NCBI GenBank assembly: GCA_015228975.1
Contig: JADGCN010000025.1
Span: forward strand, 1-32,493
Length of the DNA: 32,493 nucleotides
Direction: 5' to 3'
Source: Magnetococcales bacterium
Lineage (GTDB): Bacteria; Pseudomonadota; Magnetococcia; Magnetococcales; UBA8363
Made by a program: the position numbers and the translations under genes. Positions 16,807-25,929 of this stretch are shown one piece after another (within the stretch, counting starts at the first letter, position 1; each line of letters begins with the position of its first letter). Under the pieces are notes generated by a model that ran no database searches, was not told where the DNA came from, and worked only from the letters and a program-made list of their open reading frames with translations.

Positions 16807-17670
16807 ATGAGGAACAGCATACGAACAGTGGCAGGAATGTTAGGGGTGTTGGCTTGCACCATCGCCGCGAAGGGATTGGCCGACACGGCCAAAGATGGGG
16901 GAGCCCCCTCACCCCATACGGTCACCGCCAATATTGGTGGGGTCAGCAATTATATATTTCGGGGCATTACGCAAACCTGGGACAAACCTGCCATCCAGGG
17001 GGGGATCGATTACGCGCACAGCGCCGGATGGTATGGTGGTTTGTTTATCTCCAGCATCAGCGACAAACAGTACGCCGATGGCAATGTGGAGGTCGATCTT
17101 TACGGTGGTTATAATGGCAAGATTCAGGGTGATTGGACCTGGACCCTGGGGGTCATCGGCTATCTGTACCCGAGTGCCAACTATGATCGGGTCAGTCCCG
17201 CCGGAACCAATCGCAGCCAAACCTACAACAATGTGGAAGGCAATGTCGGGGTGGGTTACAAATGGTTGAACGCCAAAGTTTCCGTGGCCCTGACCGATTA
17301 TTTCGGTGCCAACAGCAAAACGGGTTATACTAAGGGTTCCAGCGGTACGACCTATGTGGATGTGACTGCGGCGGTGCCGTTGCCCGAAGAAAGCTTTACC
17401 AAGGATGTGACCCTGCCGCTGCACATAGGCCACACCTATTACACCAATGATTTGGCCGCCGCCGCCCCCGGAGGTGGCAAGAATCCCGACTATACCGATT
17501 ATAAAATCGGCATCACCAAAGGGTTTGATGGGGGCTGGAGCGTTGGCGCGGCCTACACCTATGCGGATAACAAGGCGGTTTATGACCGGGTGCCGTCCGC
17601 CAAGAATCCCGCCGAAAACCTGAATCTGGGGGGCGGCAACGCCATTCTGTCGATCAACAAAACCTTTTAA
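16807..17670 (+). CDS. TorF-family putative outer-membrane porin
   Basis: This 287-residue outer-membrane beta-barrel protein belongs to the TorF/Gcw_chp family. A signal peptide of about 25 residues (cleavage near GLADTA) is followed by the family-typical VSNYIFRGITQTWDKPAIQG and GWYGGLFISSI. Alternating aromatic and polar residues continue through the barrel, and the last residue is Phe, as expected for insertion by the BAM machinery. AGGGAA eight bases before the ATG supports the start. The transported substrate is not known for most members. It ends 10 bases before the convergent larE-type gene. Confidence 0.9.
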   Translation: MRNSIRTVAGMLGVLACTIAAKGLADTAKDGGAPSPHTVTANIGGVSNYIFRGITQTWDKPAIQGGIDYAHSAGWYGGLFISSISDKQYADGNVEVDLYGGYNGKIQGDWTWTLGVIGYLYPSANYDRVSPAGTNRSQTYNNVEGNVGVGYKWLNAKVSVALTDYFGANSKTGYTKGSSGTTYVDVTAAVPLPEESFTKDVTLPLHIGHTYYTNDLAAAAPGGGKNPDYTDYKIGITKGFDGGWSVGAAYTYADNKAVYDRVPSAKNPAENLNLGGGNAILSINKTF

Positions 17671-17680
17671 TCGGATGGGT

Positions 17681-18499
17681 TCATTTCAACACCAGGCGAT
17701 TCAACCGACCACTGGCGAACCCTTCCAAATCCAGGGAAACGAATTGAAATCCGAGTTGGCGCAAGGTGTGAATGGTTTCGTGGCGCAAATCCGGGTCACT
17801 AAACCGGGTGATTTCCGCTTCCGGGACTTCAATCCTGGCCGTCAGGTGTTGCTTGCGCACCCTGACGACCGGGAATCCTTGGGCTTTTAGCCATTTTTCC
17901 GCTTCCTCGACCATCTTGAGCGCGGCGAGATCGATAGGTTCCCCATAGCTGATGCGGGAGGAGAGGCAGGGCGAGGCGGGTCGATTCCATGTTGGCAATC
18001 CCAGGCGTTGGGATTCCAGGCGTAATTCCCCTTTGGTCAATCCCGCAGCCATCAATGGGCTGTGAATGCCGTGCAATGTCTTGGCTCGCATTCCCGGTCG
18101 ATAGTCGGAGGCGTCATCCGCGGTGCTGCCATCCATGACCTGATCGTAGCCTTCCGCGTGCGCCAGTGCGAGGAGGCGGGTAAACAGGTCATCTTTGCAG
18201 TGGAAGCAACGATCCGCATCATTCTTGACAAAAAGGGGGTTGGCCATCTCACCGCTTTCGATGATGCGATGGGCAACACCCAACGCTTGTGCCAACTGTA
18301 AAGCCTGATTCCGGTCCGAGGCCGGCATGGTGGGTGAAACAGCGGTAACGGCCAGGAAATCGCTTCCGACCTCCTTGAGCATGGCCAAAAGGAAACTGCT
18401 GTCCACGCCGCCGGAATAGGCCAACAGGAAACGCACGGGTCGGCTTAAATCCAGGCGCAACCGCTCCATCTTGTTGCGTAACACGGCATCATTCATCAT
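17681..18499 (-). CDS. larE: LarE-type ATP-dependent sacrificial sulfur transferase
   Basis: The 272-residue protein is a PP-loop ATP pyrophosphatase of the LarE family. The loop SGGVDSS is at 29-35. The conserved NRPASPCLSSRI carries Cys178, matching the sulfur-donating Cys176 of the Lactiplantibacillus enzyme. A second pair, C98 and C101 (RCFHCK), is also family-typical. LarE sulfurates the pyridinium precursor of the nickel-pincer cofactor of lactate racemase and related enzymes. GAGGAG about six bases before the ATG at 18499 supports the start. No larA, larB or larC lies in this window. It is divergent from gatC. Confidence 0.9.
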   Translation of the reverse strand: MMNDAVLRNKMERLRLDLSRPVRFLLAYSGGVDSSFLLAMLKEVGSDFLAVTAVSPTMPASDRNQALQLAQALGVAHRIIESGEMANPLFVKNDADRCFHCKDDLFTRLLALAHAEGYDQVMDGSTADDASDYRPGMRAKTLHGIHSPLMAAGLTKGELRLESQRLGLPTWNRPASPCLSSRISYGEPIDLAALKMVEEAEKWLKAQGFPVVRVRKQHLTARIEVPEAEITRFSDPDLRHETIHTLRQLGFQFVSLDLEGFASGRLNRLVLK

Positions 18500-18563
18500 G
18501 AAACACTCCTCGTTGCTCCGGGCTGTACGGCTTGGTCCAGCCGGAATGGCTACAAAGAGAAAC

Positions 18564-18591
18564 TTGAGAAAATCGATTTTTTTGCTACACT
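18564..18591 (+). promoter_or_regulatory. Candidate promoter of the gatCAB operon
   Basis: TTGAGA (18564-18569) and TACACT (18586-18591) are separated by 16 bases, and the element lies 54 bases before the gatC ATG. A palindrome CTCGTACGAG follows directly and would sit at the transcription start. Confidence 0.5.
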
Positions 18592-18644
18592 CGTACGAGT
18601 CGACTTATCGTCCAACGAATCCTCCCGATCACCAGCGATGCATC

Positions 18645-18932
18645 ATGTCCATTACCGCCGACACCGTCAAGCATGTCGCCAATCTGGCCCGCCTGAAACT
18701 GGATGAGCGGGAACTCGCCCCCTTGGTGCAGCAATTGTCCAATATCCTGGGGCTGGTCGAGCAACTCAAGGAACTGGATACCGAAGCCGTCACACCCATG
18801 TCCCATGCCCTGGATATGCCGATTCCCGAGCGTCCCGACCTTGTTGTGCCCATCAGTACCCGGGAGGCCATGTTGGCCAATGCCCCGGATACCGAGCAGG
18901 GTTATTTTCGCGTGCCGAAAATCATCGAATAA
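18645..18932 (+). CDS. gatC: Asp/Glu-tRNA amidotransferase subunit C
   Basis: The 95-residue protein is the GatC subunit, which wraps around and stabilises GatA in the GatCAB complex. The sequence shows the standard GatC pattern: VKHVANLARLKLDE near the N terminus, LVEQLKELDTEAVTPMSHAL in the middle and a GYFRVPKIIE C terminus. Length is normal. The frame is open further upstream, but only the ATG at 18645 gives a normal GatC. Its ribosome binding site is weak. It is the first gene of a gatC-gatA-gatB operon that makes correctly charged Gln-tRNA(Gln) and/or Asn-tRNA(Asn). Confidence 0.95.
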   Translation: MSITADTVKHVANLARLKLDERELAPLVQQLSNILGLVEQLKELDTEAVTPMSHALDMPIPERPDLVVPISTREAMLANAPDTEQGYFRVPKIIE

Positions 18933-18959
18933 CCGCCCACCTTCGCGGAGTATTATGCA

Positions 18960-20417
18960 GTGGATCCAACGCAATTATCCCTAGTCCAGGCGCATGCCTG
19001 GCTCAGTTCGCGGCAGATCAGCGCCCGGGAATTGACGGCGGCGTTTCTCGAAAGGATTGATCGGTTGAATCCCCGGATCAACGCCTACATCACCGTGGAT
19101 CGGGAAGGTGCCATGGCTGCCGCCCAACGAGCGGATGATCGGTTCCGCAACGGTACCGCCACGCCGTTGACCGGTATTCCCATCGGGGTGAAAGATTTGT
19201 TTTGCACGGAAAATCTGACCACCACCTGTGGCTCGAAGATGTTGGCGCGCTTTCGCCCGCCCTACGAATCCACGGTGACCCGCAAACTGAAAGAGGCGGG
19301 TGCCGTCATCCTTGGCAAGACCAATATGGATGAGTTCGCCATGGGTTCCTCCAACGAAACCTCCTTTTTTGGACCGGTGAGAAATCCCTGGGATACCGAG
19401 CGCATTCCGGGTGGTTCCTCGGGTGGTTCGGCGGCGGCCCTTGCGGCACGGATGGCCATGGCCACCATCGGCAGCGACACCGGGGGATCCATCCGCCAAC
19501 CCGCGGCACTCACCGGCTTGACCGGCCTGAAACCCACCTATGGCCGAATTTCCCGATTTGGAATGATCGCCTTTGCCTCGTCACTCGATCAGGCGGGACC
19601 CATGACCTGGACCGCCGAGGATGCCGCCATCATGTTGCGGGTTCTCGCCGGACACGATCCCAAGGATTCCACCAGCATTCAGGCCGAAGTTCCCGATTAT
19701 GTCAACACCCTCGTCAACCGCCTGGATGGTTTGCGGATTGGCATTCCCGAAGAATATTTCCCCGACTCCCTGGACAGGGAAACCCGTCACGCCCTCGAAG
19801 AAGCCCAACAGGTTTTGCGGGATTTGGGGGCCAGTATGGTATCGGTTTCGCTGCCTCATACCCGCTATGCCATTCCCACCTACTACATCATCGCCCCGGC
19901 GGAAGCCTCTTCCAATCTGGCGCGTTACGATGGCATCCGCTTTGGCTATCGCTGCGAGGATCCCAAGGATCTCAAGGATCTTTACACCCGTACCCGCTCG
20001 GAAGGTTTTGGTGCCGAGGTCAAACGGCGCATCATGCTGGGCACCTATGTCCTTTCCTCGGGATATTACGATGCCTATTATCGCAAGGCGCAAAAGGTAC
20101 GGCGCCTCATCGCCCGGGATTTTCAGGATGTCTATACCGGTGTCGATCTCCTCCTGACCCCGACCACGCCAGGGACCGCCTTTCCCCTGGGCGAAAAAAA
20201 AGATGATCCCGTGGCCATGTATCTGTCGGACATCTTTACCATCAACGTCAATCTGGCGGGACTCCCCGGCCTTTCCCTCCCTTGTGGACGGGATCATCAA
20301 GGATTGCCGATCGGCATGCAACTGATCGCTCCGGTTCTCAAGGAAGAGCGATTACTCGCCGCCGCCCATGCCTTTCAATCGGCAACTCCCTGGCATCAAC
20401 GCAAACCGGAACTTTAA
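18960..20417 (+). CDS. gatA: Asp/Glu-tRNA amidotransferase subunit A (amidase)
   Basis: The 485-residue glutaminase subunit releases ammonia for the transamidation of Glu-tRNA(Gln)/Asp-tRNA(Asn). The amidase-signature catalytic triad is intact: K78 (GVKDL), S153 (GGSSGGS) and nucleophile S177 ([11 protein letters not shown]), in positions almost the same as in Staphylococcus aureus GatA. The start is GTG at 18960 with GGAG about ten bases before it; the ATG five bases upstream is out of frame. It lies 27 bases after gatC and 7 before gatB. Confidence 0.97.
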   Translation: MDPTQLSLVQAHAWLSSRQISARELTAAFLERIDRLNPRINAYITVDREGAMAAAQRADDRFRNGTATPLTGIPIGVKDLFCTENLTTTCGSKMLARFRPPYESTVTRKLKEAGAVILGKTNMDEFAMGSSNETSFFGPVRNPWDTERIPGGSSGGSAAALAARMAMATIGSDTGGSIRQPAALTGLTGLKPTYGRISRFGMIAFASSLDQAGPMTWTAEDAAIMLRVLAGHDPKDSTSIQAEVPDYVNTLVNRLDGLRIGIPEEYFPDSLDRETRHALEEAQQVLRDLGASMVSVSLPHTRYAIPTYYIIAPAEASSNLARYDGIRFGYRCEDPKDLKDLYTRTRSEGFGAEVKRRIMLGTYVLSSGYYDAYYRKAQKVRRLIARDFQDVYTGVDLLLTPTTPGTAFPLGEKKDDPVAMYLSDIFTINVNLAGLPGLSLPCGRDHQGLPIGMQLIAPVLKEERLLAAAHAFQSATPWHQRKPEL

Positions 20418-20424
20418 GATACCC

Positions 20425-21870
20425 ATGACATACGATCCCAACTATGAAACGGTCATCGGCCTCGAAGTCCATGCGCAAATGGTGACCCGTTCCAAAATAT
20501 TTTGCGGTTGCTCCACCACCTTCGGTGCCGAACCCAATCAGCAGGTTTGTCCGGTCTGCGCGGCATTTCCAGGGGTTTTGCCGGTGCTGAACAGCGAATT
20601 GGTTTCCATGGCCATCAAAACCGGGTTGGCGATTCAGGGGAGCATTCGGACCCGGTCGGAATTTGCCCGCAAGAATTATTTTTATCCCGATTTGCCCGCC
20701 GGCTATCAAATTTCCCAGTTTGAACTCCCCATCATCGAACACGGCCAATTGCATATCGTAACCGATGATGGGGTGCGGAAACGTATCGGCATCACCCGCA
20801 TTCACATGGAGGTCGATGCCGGCAAAAGTGTACACGAGGGGATTCAAGGGGCCTCCTGGATCGATCTGAATCGCACGGGTACCCCCTTGTTGGAAATCGT
20901 TTCCGAACCCGATCTCCGGAGCGCCCAGGAGGCGGGGGAATATTTGAAGAAACTGCGTTCCATTCTGCGTTATCTCCAGGTGTGTGACGGCAATATGGAA
21001 GAGGGGTCGTTTCGTTGTGACGCCAATGTTTCGGTGCGCAAACTGGGGCAAACCGCGTTCGGTACCCGCACGGAGTTAAAAAATTTAAACTCCATCCGCA
21101 ATGTCATGCGGGCCATCGAATACGAGGCGGAACGCCAGATTGACAGCCTGGAATCGGGGGGGCGCATCGTGCAGGAGACCCGATTGTGGGATGCCAATCA
21201 GAATACTTCGCGTCCCATGCGTGGCAAAGAAGAAGCGCACGATTATCGTTATTTCCCGGAACCCGATCTCCCCCCGCTGGTCATTGCCCAGGAACGCATC
21301 GATACCATTGCCCGACAATTGCCGGAACTGCCGGATGCCAAAGCGGAACGGTACCGGAATGATCTGGGTTTGTCGGAATACGATGCGGGTGTCCTGACAT
21401 CCAGCCGGGAAATGGCGATGTTTTTTGAGGAAACGGTCAGCCGGGGGGCGCAACCCAAAGCCGCCGCCAATTGGATCAGCGTCGAATTGTTGGGCCGTCT
21501 CAATCGAGGCGGGATGGAGATTGAACAATCCAAGGTGACCCCGGAGCAGTTGGGCCGATTGCTGGCCTTGATGCAGAATAATGAAATATCCGGCAAAATG
21601 GCCAAGCAAATCTTTGATATCATGTTTGAATCCGGGGGGGATCCCGACACGATCGTTCAGGAACACGGGTTTAAGCAGGTGAGTGATACCGCTGCCATTG
21701 CGGCCATCGTCGATCAGGTTTTGGCGGACAATCCCCTCCAGGTACAACAGTATCGCGAAGGCAAGACCAAGGTCATGGGGTTTCTCGTAGGTCAGATCAT
21801 GAAGGCAACTCAGGGGAAGGCCAATCCCGCCAGCGTGAACGCCATATTGCAGGAAAAATTGTCGGGATGA
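20425..21870 (+). CDS. gatB: Asp/Glu-tRNA amidotransferase subunit B
   Basis: The 481-residue subunit binds the mischarged tRNA, phosphorylates the acyl group with ATP and transfers ammonia from GatA. It begins [12 protein letters not shown], contains the Zn-binding cysteines C27, C29, C42 and C45 (CGCS, VCPVC) and the [13 protein letters not shown] motif, and ends with the helical tRNA-binding YqeY-like domain. Start at ATG 20425 gives the standard N terminus; an upstream extension would overlap gatA. The stop codon overlaps the start of the next gene as ATGA. Confidence 0.97.
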   Translation: MTYDPNYETVIGLEVHAQMVTRSKIFCGCSTTFGAEPNQQVCPVCAAFPGVLPVLNSELVSMAIKTGLAIQGSIRTRSEFARKNYFYPDLPAGYQISQFELPIIEHGQLHIVTDDGVRKRIGITRIHMEVDAGKSVHEGIQGASWIDLNRTGTPLLEIVSEPDLRSAQEAGEYLKKLRSILRYLQVCDGNMEEGSFRCDANVSVRKLGQTAFGTRTELKNLNSIRNVMRAIEYEAERQIDSLESGGRIVQETRLWDANQNTSRPMRGKEEAHDYRYFPEPDLPPLVIAQERIDTIARQLPELPDAKAERYRNDLGLSEYDAGVLTSSREMAMFFEETVSRGAQPKAAANWISVELLGRLNRGGMEIEQSKVTPEQLGRLLALMQNNEISGKMAKQIFDIMFESGGDPDTIVQEHGFKQVSDTAAIAAIVDQVLADNPLQVQQYREGKTKVMGFLVGQIMKATQGKANPASVNAILQEKLSG

Positions 21871-24113
21871 TCCGCATTGTTGCCTTCAGCCTGGTTGTGG
21901 TATGTATCGCCCTGGCCCTGGTAACCTTGGAAACATTGGTGATTGTCAAAGCGGATCATTACCGGGACCAAATCAGTCAAATGGTTGAAAGCCTTTCCGG
22001 GCACAAGGTACGTCTCGAAAAAGTTTCTTACAATCCGCTCAATGGTTTGTTCACGCTGGTACTGACCAATATGGAGATTGAGGCCAGCGATCCGGGTGAT
22101 CCCCCCGTTTTGGTGGCACCGACGATTGTTTTGGGGATTCGTCCCATGTCATTGTTGTTGCACCAGCCCGAGCCCGTCACCATCACCCTGGTCAATCCGC
22201 AGATTAATATTGTTGCGCAACTCAACCATCAATTAATCGACCAGGCCCAGGACAAGGCGCTGGCCAGTGATCGCAAAATGACCCGGGAGCTTGGTCGCGG
22301 ATTGACGGGACTGACGTTGGGAAAGCTTGCCCTGCAAAATGGTCTGCTGACCATCGTCGATCGGGCGCGACAGAGTGATGGTACCTTGATCATCGATCAT
22401 ATTCACCTGAATTTGCATGCCCTGTCCCCGACCAGTGCCTCCCCTCTGACGACCAGCGCCCGGGTCCATAACATTCCCTTCACCCTCAACGGTCAGGTCG
22501 GTCCCTTGCCGGCGTCTCTCGATCCTTTTGAAATGCCATGGTTGTTGAGTTTGGATGCCAAATCCGTTGGCCTCGCCGATTTGAATGACATGTTTCCCGA
22601 CAGTCAGATCCAGGCCAGATTGTCGCGTGGATATTTGTCCACCATGATCCATGGCACCTTGAAAACGGGTTTGCAAACCAGCAGTTGGCTCCAGTTGGAT
22701 GGTTTAGAATGGGTCAATACCGCCACGATGCAAGCGGGGAAGAAAACATCGTTTTGGAAGCTGGGAGTGGGCCGAAGCAAAAAAGATGGGCCGGCAGCCA
22801 TGGACATTGCTTTACGGCAAAAATCCGTTTTGCGTTTGCACCGGGATTTTCGTTCTTCCCTGGAGTTGAAAGAGTTTTTCATCTATTTGGATGGTTCCCC
22901 GATTGTCGAAACCAAGGGCCGCATACGCGGCGGATTGTACGGTTCGTGGGCGTTGCAATTCACCCTTATCAAGAGTGTCCCTTTTTCACAGTTGCCCATT
23001 CCTCATCATGTTTTTCTGGGTGGAGGTTCCCCAACGGGAAAAATAAATGTGAAAGGTTCTTGGCCGGAAGGGGGGGATGTGCAGGCGCAACTGGATTTAT
23101 CCCCAACTTCCATACAACTCCCCCCCTTGGTCAAGGGAGAAGGTCTTCCCCTCAAGGTGGATGCGAAAGCTGATTTTTCCGAGTCGCGCTTGCAATTCAA
23201 AGAGGCTCAGATCGTTGCCGGTGATGAAGCCGCTGGATCCGTTTCGTTCAAGGGGGCGATGGTTCCGGCATTGGAAATTACGGGATCCGGCCAGGGAGAC
23301 CTGACAAAGCTTTCCAAATATTTTCCAATACTGGCTTCCTGGGAAACAGCCGGCAGGCTGGAGTTGGAACAGGTTCAGATCGGTTCCCGGGAAGGGTTGC
23401 CACCGGATCGTTTGGAGGGTCATCTTCGGGTCAGCAAAGGGAAAGCGGGTCCTGTCGTTTTTGATCGATTGGAAGCGCCATTTCGTTGGCGTCCCCCGGA
23501 ATGGCGGTTTTCACAAGTGACCCTGGAGATGCCGGCGGGACGTACTGATGCGTTCGTGTCCATTCTGGCCCCTGAGGAGCGTCTTCCCACGTTTACCGCC
23601 ATGGTGGTACCGATGGGTGTGTTTGTGGAAAAACTGCCATTGCCCCGTTCGGGCCTGGAGCAAAAGTTGGAAGGATTGCTGTTTGGCAATGTGACGGTGC
23701 ATGGTGTTCTGGATGGGCAAAAGCTTCCCGACCTGGAGACGCTTACGGCTCATGGAACGTTGCGCATGCCGGTTGGGCGCATCACCAGTCTTGATCCAGC
23801 GATTCTTTTAAAACAACCGAATGAGGAGATCACCATTGCCAAGTCGGGGAAATCATGGACATGGGACCAAGCCCGGGCTGAGATCCAGGGGGATGCGCGT
23901 GGCATTCGTCTTGAAAACATGAAGATTCGTTCCCTTGCTTCCGTGCTGACGGGGCGTGGGAACTGGCAATTTGGCGAAAAATATGGATTTGATATTGAAA
24001 TTGCCAACCAACTCCCTCCCTGGGGGGAGACCGAATCCTTCCTGATCCATGTTGCCGGGGACGATATCACCCAAGGCTTGCGGATGTCTCCGGTCAGTAA
24101 AACGGCCCACTGA
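21867..24113 (+). CDS. AsmA-like / DUF748-type envelope protein
   Basis: The 748-residue protein has one N-terminal membrane helix (about 5-27). A long periplasmic part follows, made of repeated short beta strands, with features typical of AsmA-like proteins: [21 protein letters not shown] near 45-66, [17 protein letters not shown] near 149, and a [19 protein letters not shown] stretch. Such proteins form long bridge-like structures and are linked to lipid transport or outer-membrane assembly. The start ATG overlaps the gatB stop (21867-21870), so it is translationally coupled to gatB, which is an unusual partner. Family assignment is from overall pattern, not a strict motif. Confidence 0.75.
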   Translation: MIRIVAFSLVVVCIALALVTLETLVIVKADHYRDQISQMVESLSGHKVRLEKVSYNPLNGLFTLVLTNMEIEASDPGDPPVLVAPTIVLGIRPMSLLLHQPEPVTITLVNPQINIVAQLNHQLIDQAQDKALASDRKMTRELGRGLTGLTLGKLALQNGLLTIVDRARQSDGTLIIDHIHLNLHALSPTSASPLTTSARVHNIPFTLNGQVGPLPASLDPFEMPWLLSLDAKSVGLADLNDMFPDSQIQARLSRGYLSTMIHGTLKTGLQTSSWLQLDGLEWVNTATMQAGKKTSFWKLGVGRSKKDGPAAMDIALRQKSVLRLHRDFRSSLELKEFFIYLDGSPIVETKGRIRGGLYGSWALQFTLIKSVPFSQLPIPHHVFLGGGSPTGKINVKGSWPEGGDVQAQLDLSPTSIQLPPLVKGEGLPLKVDAKADFSESRLQFKEAQIVAGDEAAGSVSFKGAMVPALEITGSGQGDLTKLSKYFPILASWETAGRLELEQVQIGSREGLPPDRLEGHLRVSKGKAGPVVFDRLEAPFRWRPPEWRFSQVTLEMPAGRTDAFVSILAPEERLPTFTAMVVPMGVFVEKLPLPRSGLEQKLEGLLFGNVTVHGVLDGQKLPDLETLTAHGTLRMPVGRITSLDPAILLKQPNEEITIAKSGKSWTWDQARAEIQGDARGIRLENMKIRSLASVLTGRGNWQFGEKYGFDIEIANQLPPWGETESFLIHVAGDDITQGLRMSPVSKTAH

Positions 24114-24131
24114 GGGACTGTTCCGGTTGCC

Positions 24132-24626
24132 TTATTCTTTCAGTGTCTTTAAAAAAGCGACAATATCTTCAACATCATTCATATTCTTGAATCCATCCAC
24201 CGTTTCGTAGTGTCCGGCTGAGGCCAGAGTTGCGCGGACTGTTGCCAGGTCTTTGGCCACCGGACTGGAATTAACGGTGGCAGGGGGCAAGGCGGGATTC
24301 CAGGCACTCATGCGATTGTTGGGAAAGAGTTCCCGGGGATTTTTAAGGAAGCGTTCCAGGTTGGTTTCGTTCCAGATGAAGAAACCTTTTTTGACCTGTT
24401 CTTGAAAGTCTTGGGAATAAGTGAAATTTTTGGTGTTCCCCAGAGGGCGACCGATGATGCCCCACAGGGGCGGGGCGTGTCGAATGGAGGCCGTGCCGGT
24501 TATGTCGTGGCATGGTACACAATTTTCTTCCACCAATTTCTTGCCGTTGACAGGATCCGGTTTATGTTGACAAGCGGACACGAAGATCCAAACCAGGACC
24601 AAGGATAAAGCAAACTTTTTGCTCAC
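24132..24626 (-). CDS. Monohaem class I cytochrome c lipoprotein
   Basis: Counting from the GTG at 24626, the 164-residue protein has a lipoprotein signal (FVSAC, lipid-bearing Cys19), one haem site CVPCH at 36-40 and a likely axial Met106 (NNRMSAW). PPLWGIIGRPLG and FTYSQDF resemble cytochrome c2/c552 proteins. It would be a membrane-tethered periplasmic electron carrier. The frame is open 41 codons further upstream, but the signal peptide and GGGGGA before the GTG favour this start. It is convergent with the AsmA-like gene, 18 bases apart. Confidence 0.85.
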   Translation of the reverse strand: MSKKFALSLVLVWIFVSACQHKPDPVNGKKLVEENCVPCHDITGTASIRHAPPLWGIIGRPLGNTKNFTYSQDFQEQVKKGFFIWNETNLERFLKNPRELFPNNRMSAWNPALPPATVNSSPVAKDLATVRATLASAGHYETVDGFKNMNDVEDIVAFLKTLKE

Positions 24627-24739
24627 GGCATCCCCCACCCGACCGAACGTACCCCGTAATTTTAAGTTGCAGTATGGCAGCAAAAAGTCCAATCCGCCAC
24701 AAAAATCAACCGATTGCAGGATCCAGGTCATGTGCGGTT

Positions 24740-24755
24740 CCCGGGGCACCCCGGG
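24740..24755. repeat. CCCGGGG-CA-CCCCGGG palindrome
   Basis: Two perfect 7-bp arms with a 2-bp spacer lie between the divergent cytochrome c and small exported-protein genes. With so short a spacer a protein-binding site is more plausible than an RNA hairpin. Confidence 0.5.
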
Positions 24756-24809
24756 GGATAAAAAGTGCTTGATGTTGCCATGTGGCAGGTCGATAAGGAG
24801 TCAGTACTG

Positions 24810-24841
24810 CCAAGGATATCAGGATGCCTTGGAGTTTTGTT
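24810..24841 (+). terminator. Terminator-like stem-loop
   Basis: CCAAGG (24810-24815) and CCTTGG (24827-24832) form a six-pair stem with an 11-base loop. AGTTTTGTTT follows, a T-rich tail as in intrinsic terminators. It precedes the small exported-protein gene on the same strand, so it could attenuate that gene or end a short RNA. Confidence 0.3.
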
Positions 24842-24848
24842 TCCACGT

Positions 24849-24862
24849 TGCAAACGTTTGCA
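24849..24862. promoter_or_regulatory. LacI/PurR-type palindrome
   Basis: TGCAAACGTTTGCA is a perfect 14-bp palindrome with central CpG. Its core GCAAACGTTTGC is the same as the core of the PurR box and resembles LacI/GalR family operators. It lies 23 bases before the ATG of the small exported protein. No LacI-family regulator is encoded in the window. Confidence 0.4.
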
Positions 24863-24885
24863 TGACTTAAAGAGAGAGTCCCGCT

Positions 24886-25218
24886 ATGAAAAGAAAACTA
24901 TCTGGTTCCGCTTTGGTGATCCTGGCAGTCCTGAGTGTGACAACGGCAACCGTGATGTACGGCAATCGCGCCCAGGCGGATGATTTGGTGACCGCGACTG
25001 TTCAAACCACGGCGGCCCTGGCCAATGTCGTGGTGGCGGCGACCCATCTGGTCACGGTACCCATCTATGCCATTTTGGGGCTCAATCCCCATCCGGTGGC
25101 GTATGTTCCGGCCCCGGGGGCTCCGATGGCGGCCGCTCCCATCGGCTATCGTCCACCGCCCTTTGCCGTGGCCTCGCCGACGGCGCGTCCCATGGTTGGT
25201 GGCTATTACGCGCAATGA
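24886..25218 (+). CDS. Small exported Ala/Pro-rich protein of unknown function
   Basis: The 110-residue protein has a signal peptide (MKRKLSGSALVILAVLSV..., cleavage near RAQA-DD). A hydrophobic Ala/Val/Thr stretch follows at about 34-66, then a Pro-rich tail (APGAPMAAAPIGYRPPP) ending GGYYAQ. I do not recognise a family. GAGAG about nine bases before the ATG supports the start. A palindrome, a stem-loop and a tiny upstream frame precede it, so expression may be regulated. It converges on the phospholipase-like gene, 22 bases away. Confidence 0.7.
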   Translation: MKRKLSGSALVILAVLSVTTATVMYGNRAQADDLVTATVQTTAALANVVVAATHLVTVPIYAILGLNPHPVAYVPAPGAPMAAAPIGYRPPPFAVASPTARPMVGGYYAQ

Positions 25219-25240
25219 GATCCCGTGATGGGGGCGTGTT

Positions 25241-25651
25241 TCAATGGGTGATCAACCCCTGGCCCAGGGGCCAGTAGGAGCCTTCCTGGCCCTGAGGGTT
25301 GATGGCATGATTGCTTTGGCAGGGCTTGAATGCCATGCCCAGAATCAAAAATTGTGCAAACTCCTTGCCACAGGGTAGGTATTGGGGACCGGCGTTGTCC
25401 TGGCAATAGCGGAGTATGTTTTTGGCATCCTGGATCAGGTAGTGGTCGCAGACGCAGGCGTCCACCCCCCCCGGGCGCAGGTAGCACAGGTCATGGTTGC
25501 GGCAGCTCGCGTCGATGGCGGAAACGGGGGGCAAATCCCATCGATTGTGATCCGGTCCGCAATAATTACCGTGGAGCGCAAGCCCGTGGGCCTGTGGTAC
25601 GCCCAGGGTCAGAGCGGTGGCCAACACCAGCGCGGATTGCAACGGTTTCAT
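25241..25651 (-). CDS. Secreted phospholipase A2-like protein
   Basis: The 136-residue exported protein has a signal peptide (cleavage near QAHG, 20-23), a calcium-loop-like YCGP at 30-33 and the PLA2 active-site pattern DASCRNHDLCY at 48-57 with His53-Asp54. Eight cysteines (31, 50, 56, 66, 68, 83, 94, 111) could make four disulfides. This fits the small bacterial and fungal-type secreted PLA2 fold, which hydrolyses the sn-2 ester of phospholipids with Ca2+. The calcium loop is shorter than the animal consensus, so activity needs to be shown. The tail after Cys111 is not typical. It is divergent from the chemoreceptor gene across a 278-base gap. Confidence 0.75.
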   Translation of the reverse strand: MKPLQSALVLATALTLGVPQAHGLALHGNYCGPDHNRWDLPPVSAIDASCRNHDLCYLRPGGVDACVCDHYLIQDAKNILRYCQDNAGPQYLPCGKEFAQFLILGMAFKPCQSNHAINPQGQEGSYWPLGQGLITH

Positions 25652-25929
25652 GAAAGGTCTGCCTGATTTTCTTCGGTCCCATGCGTGTCTTTGAGGTTCT
25701 TTGGACTGGTAACATCAAGCAATTGTCGTGCCGTTGGCTCGAAACCAACGCGACCCGTCTGTGTTCCCCGCATTGTTCCTCAGTGTTCCAACTTTGTTAA
25801 ATGTTTGGAATCGACTTCTCGATGCTCCTCGTGTATGGTGACGGGATTCCAATAAATGCATGACATTTTCCAATCCTTGGCTGGCTTGGTGGCTTCAAGT
25901 CCCGGGGAGAGCAATCGGGAGTCCTCAGC

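Noticed and set aside
19581-20321. 246-codon minus-strand frame
   Set aside because: It is fully inside gatA, whose catalytic triad shows the plus strand is coding.
21085-21747. 220-codon minus-strand frame
   Set aside because: It lies inside gatB and has no recognisable features.
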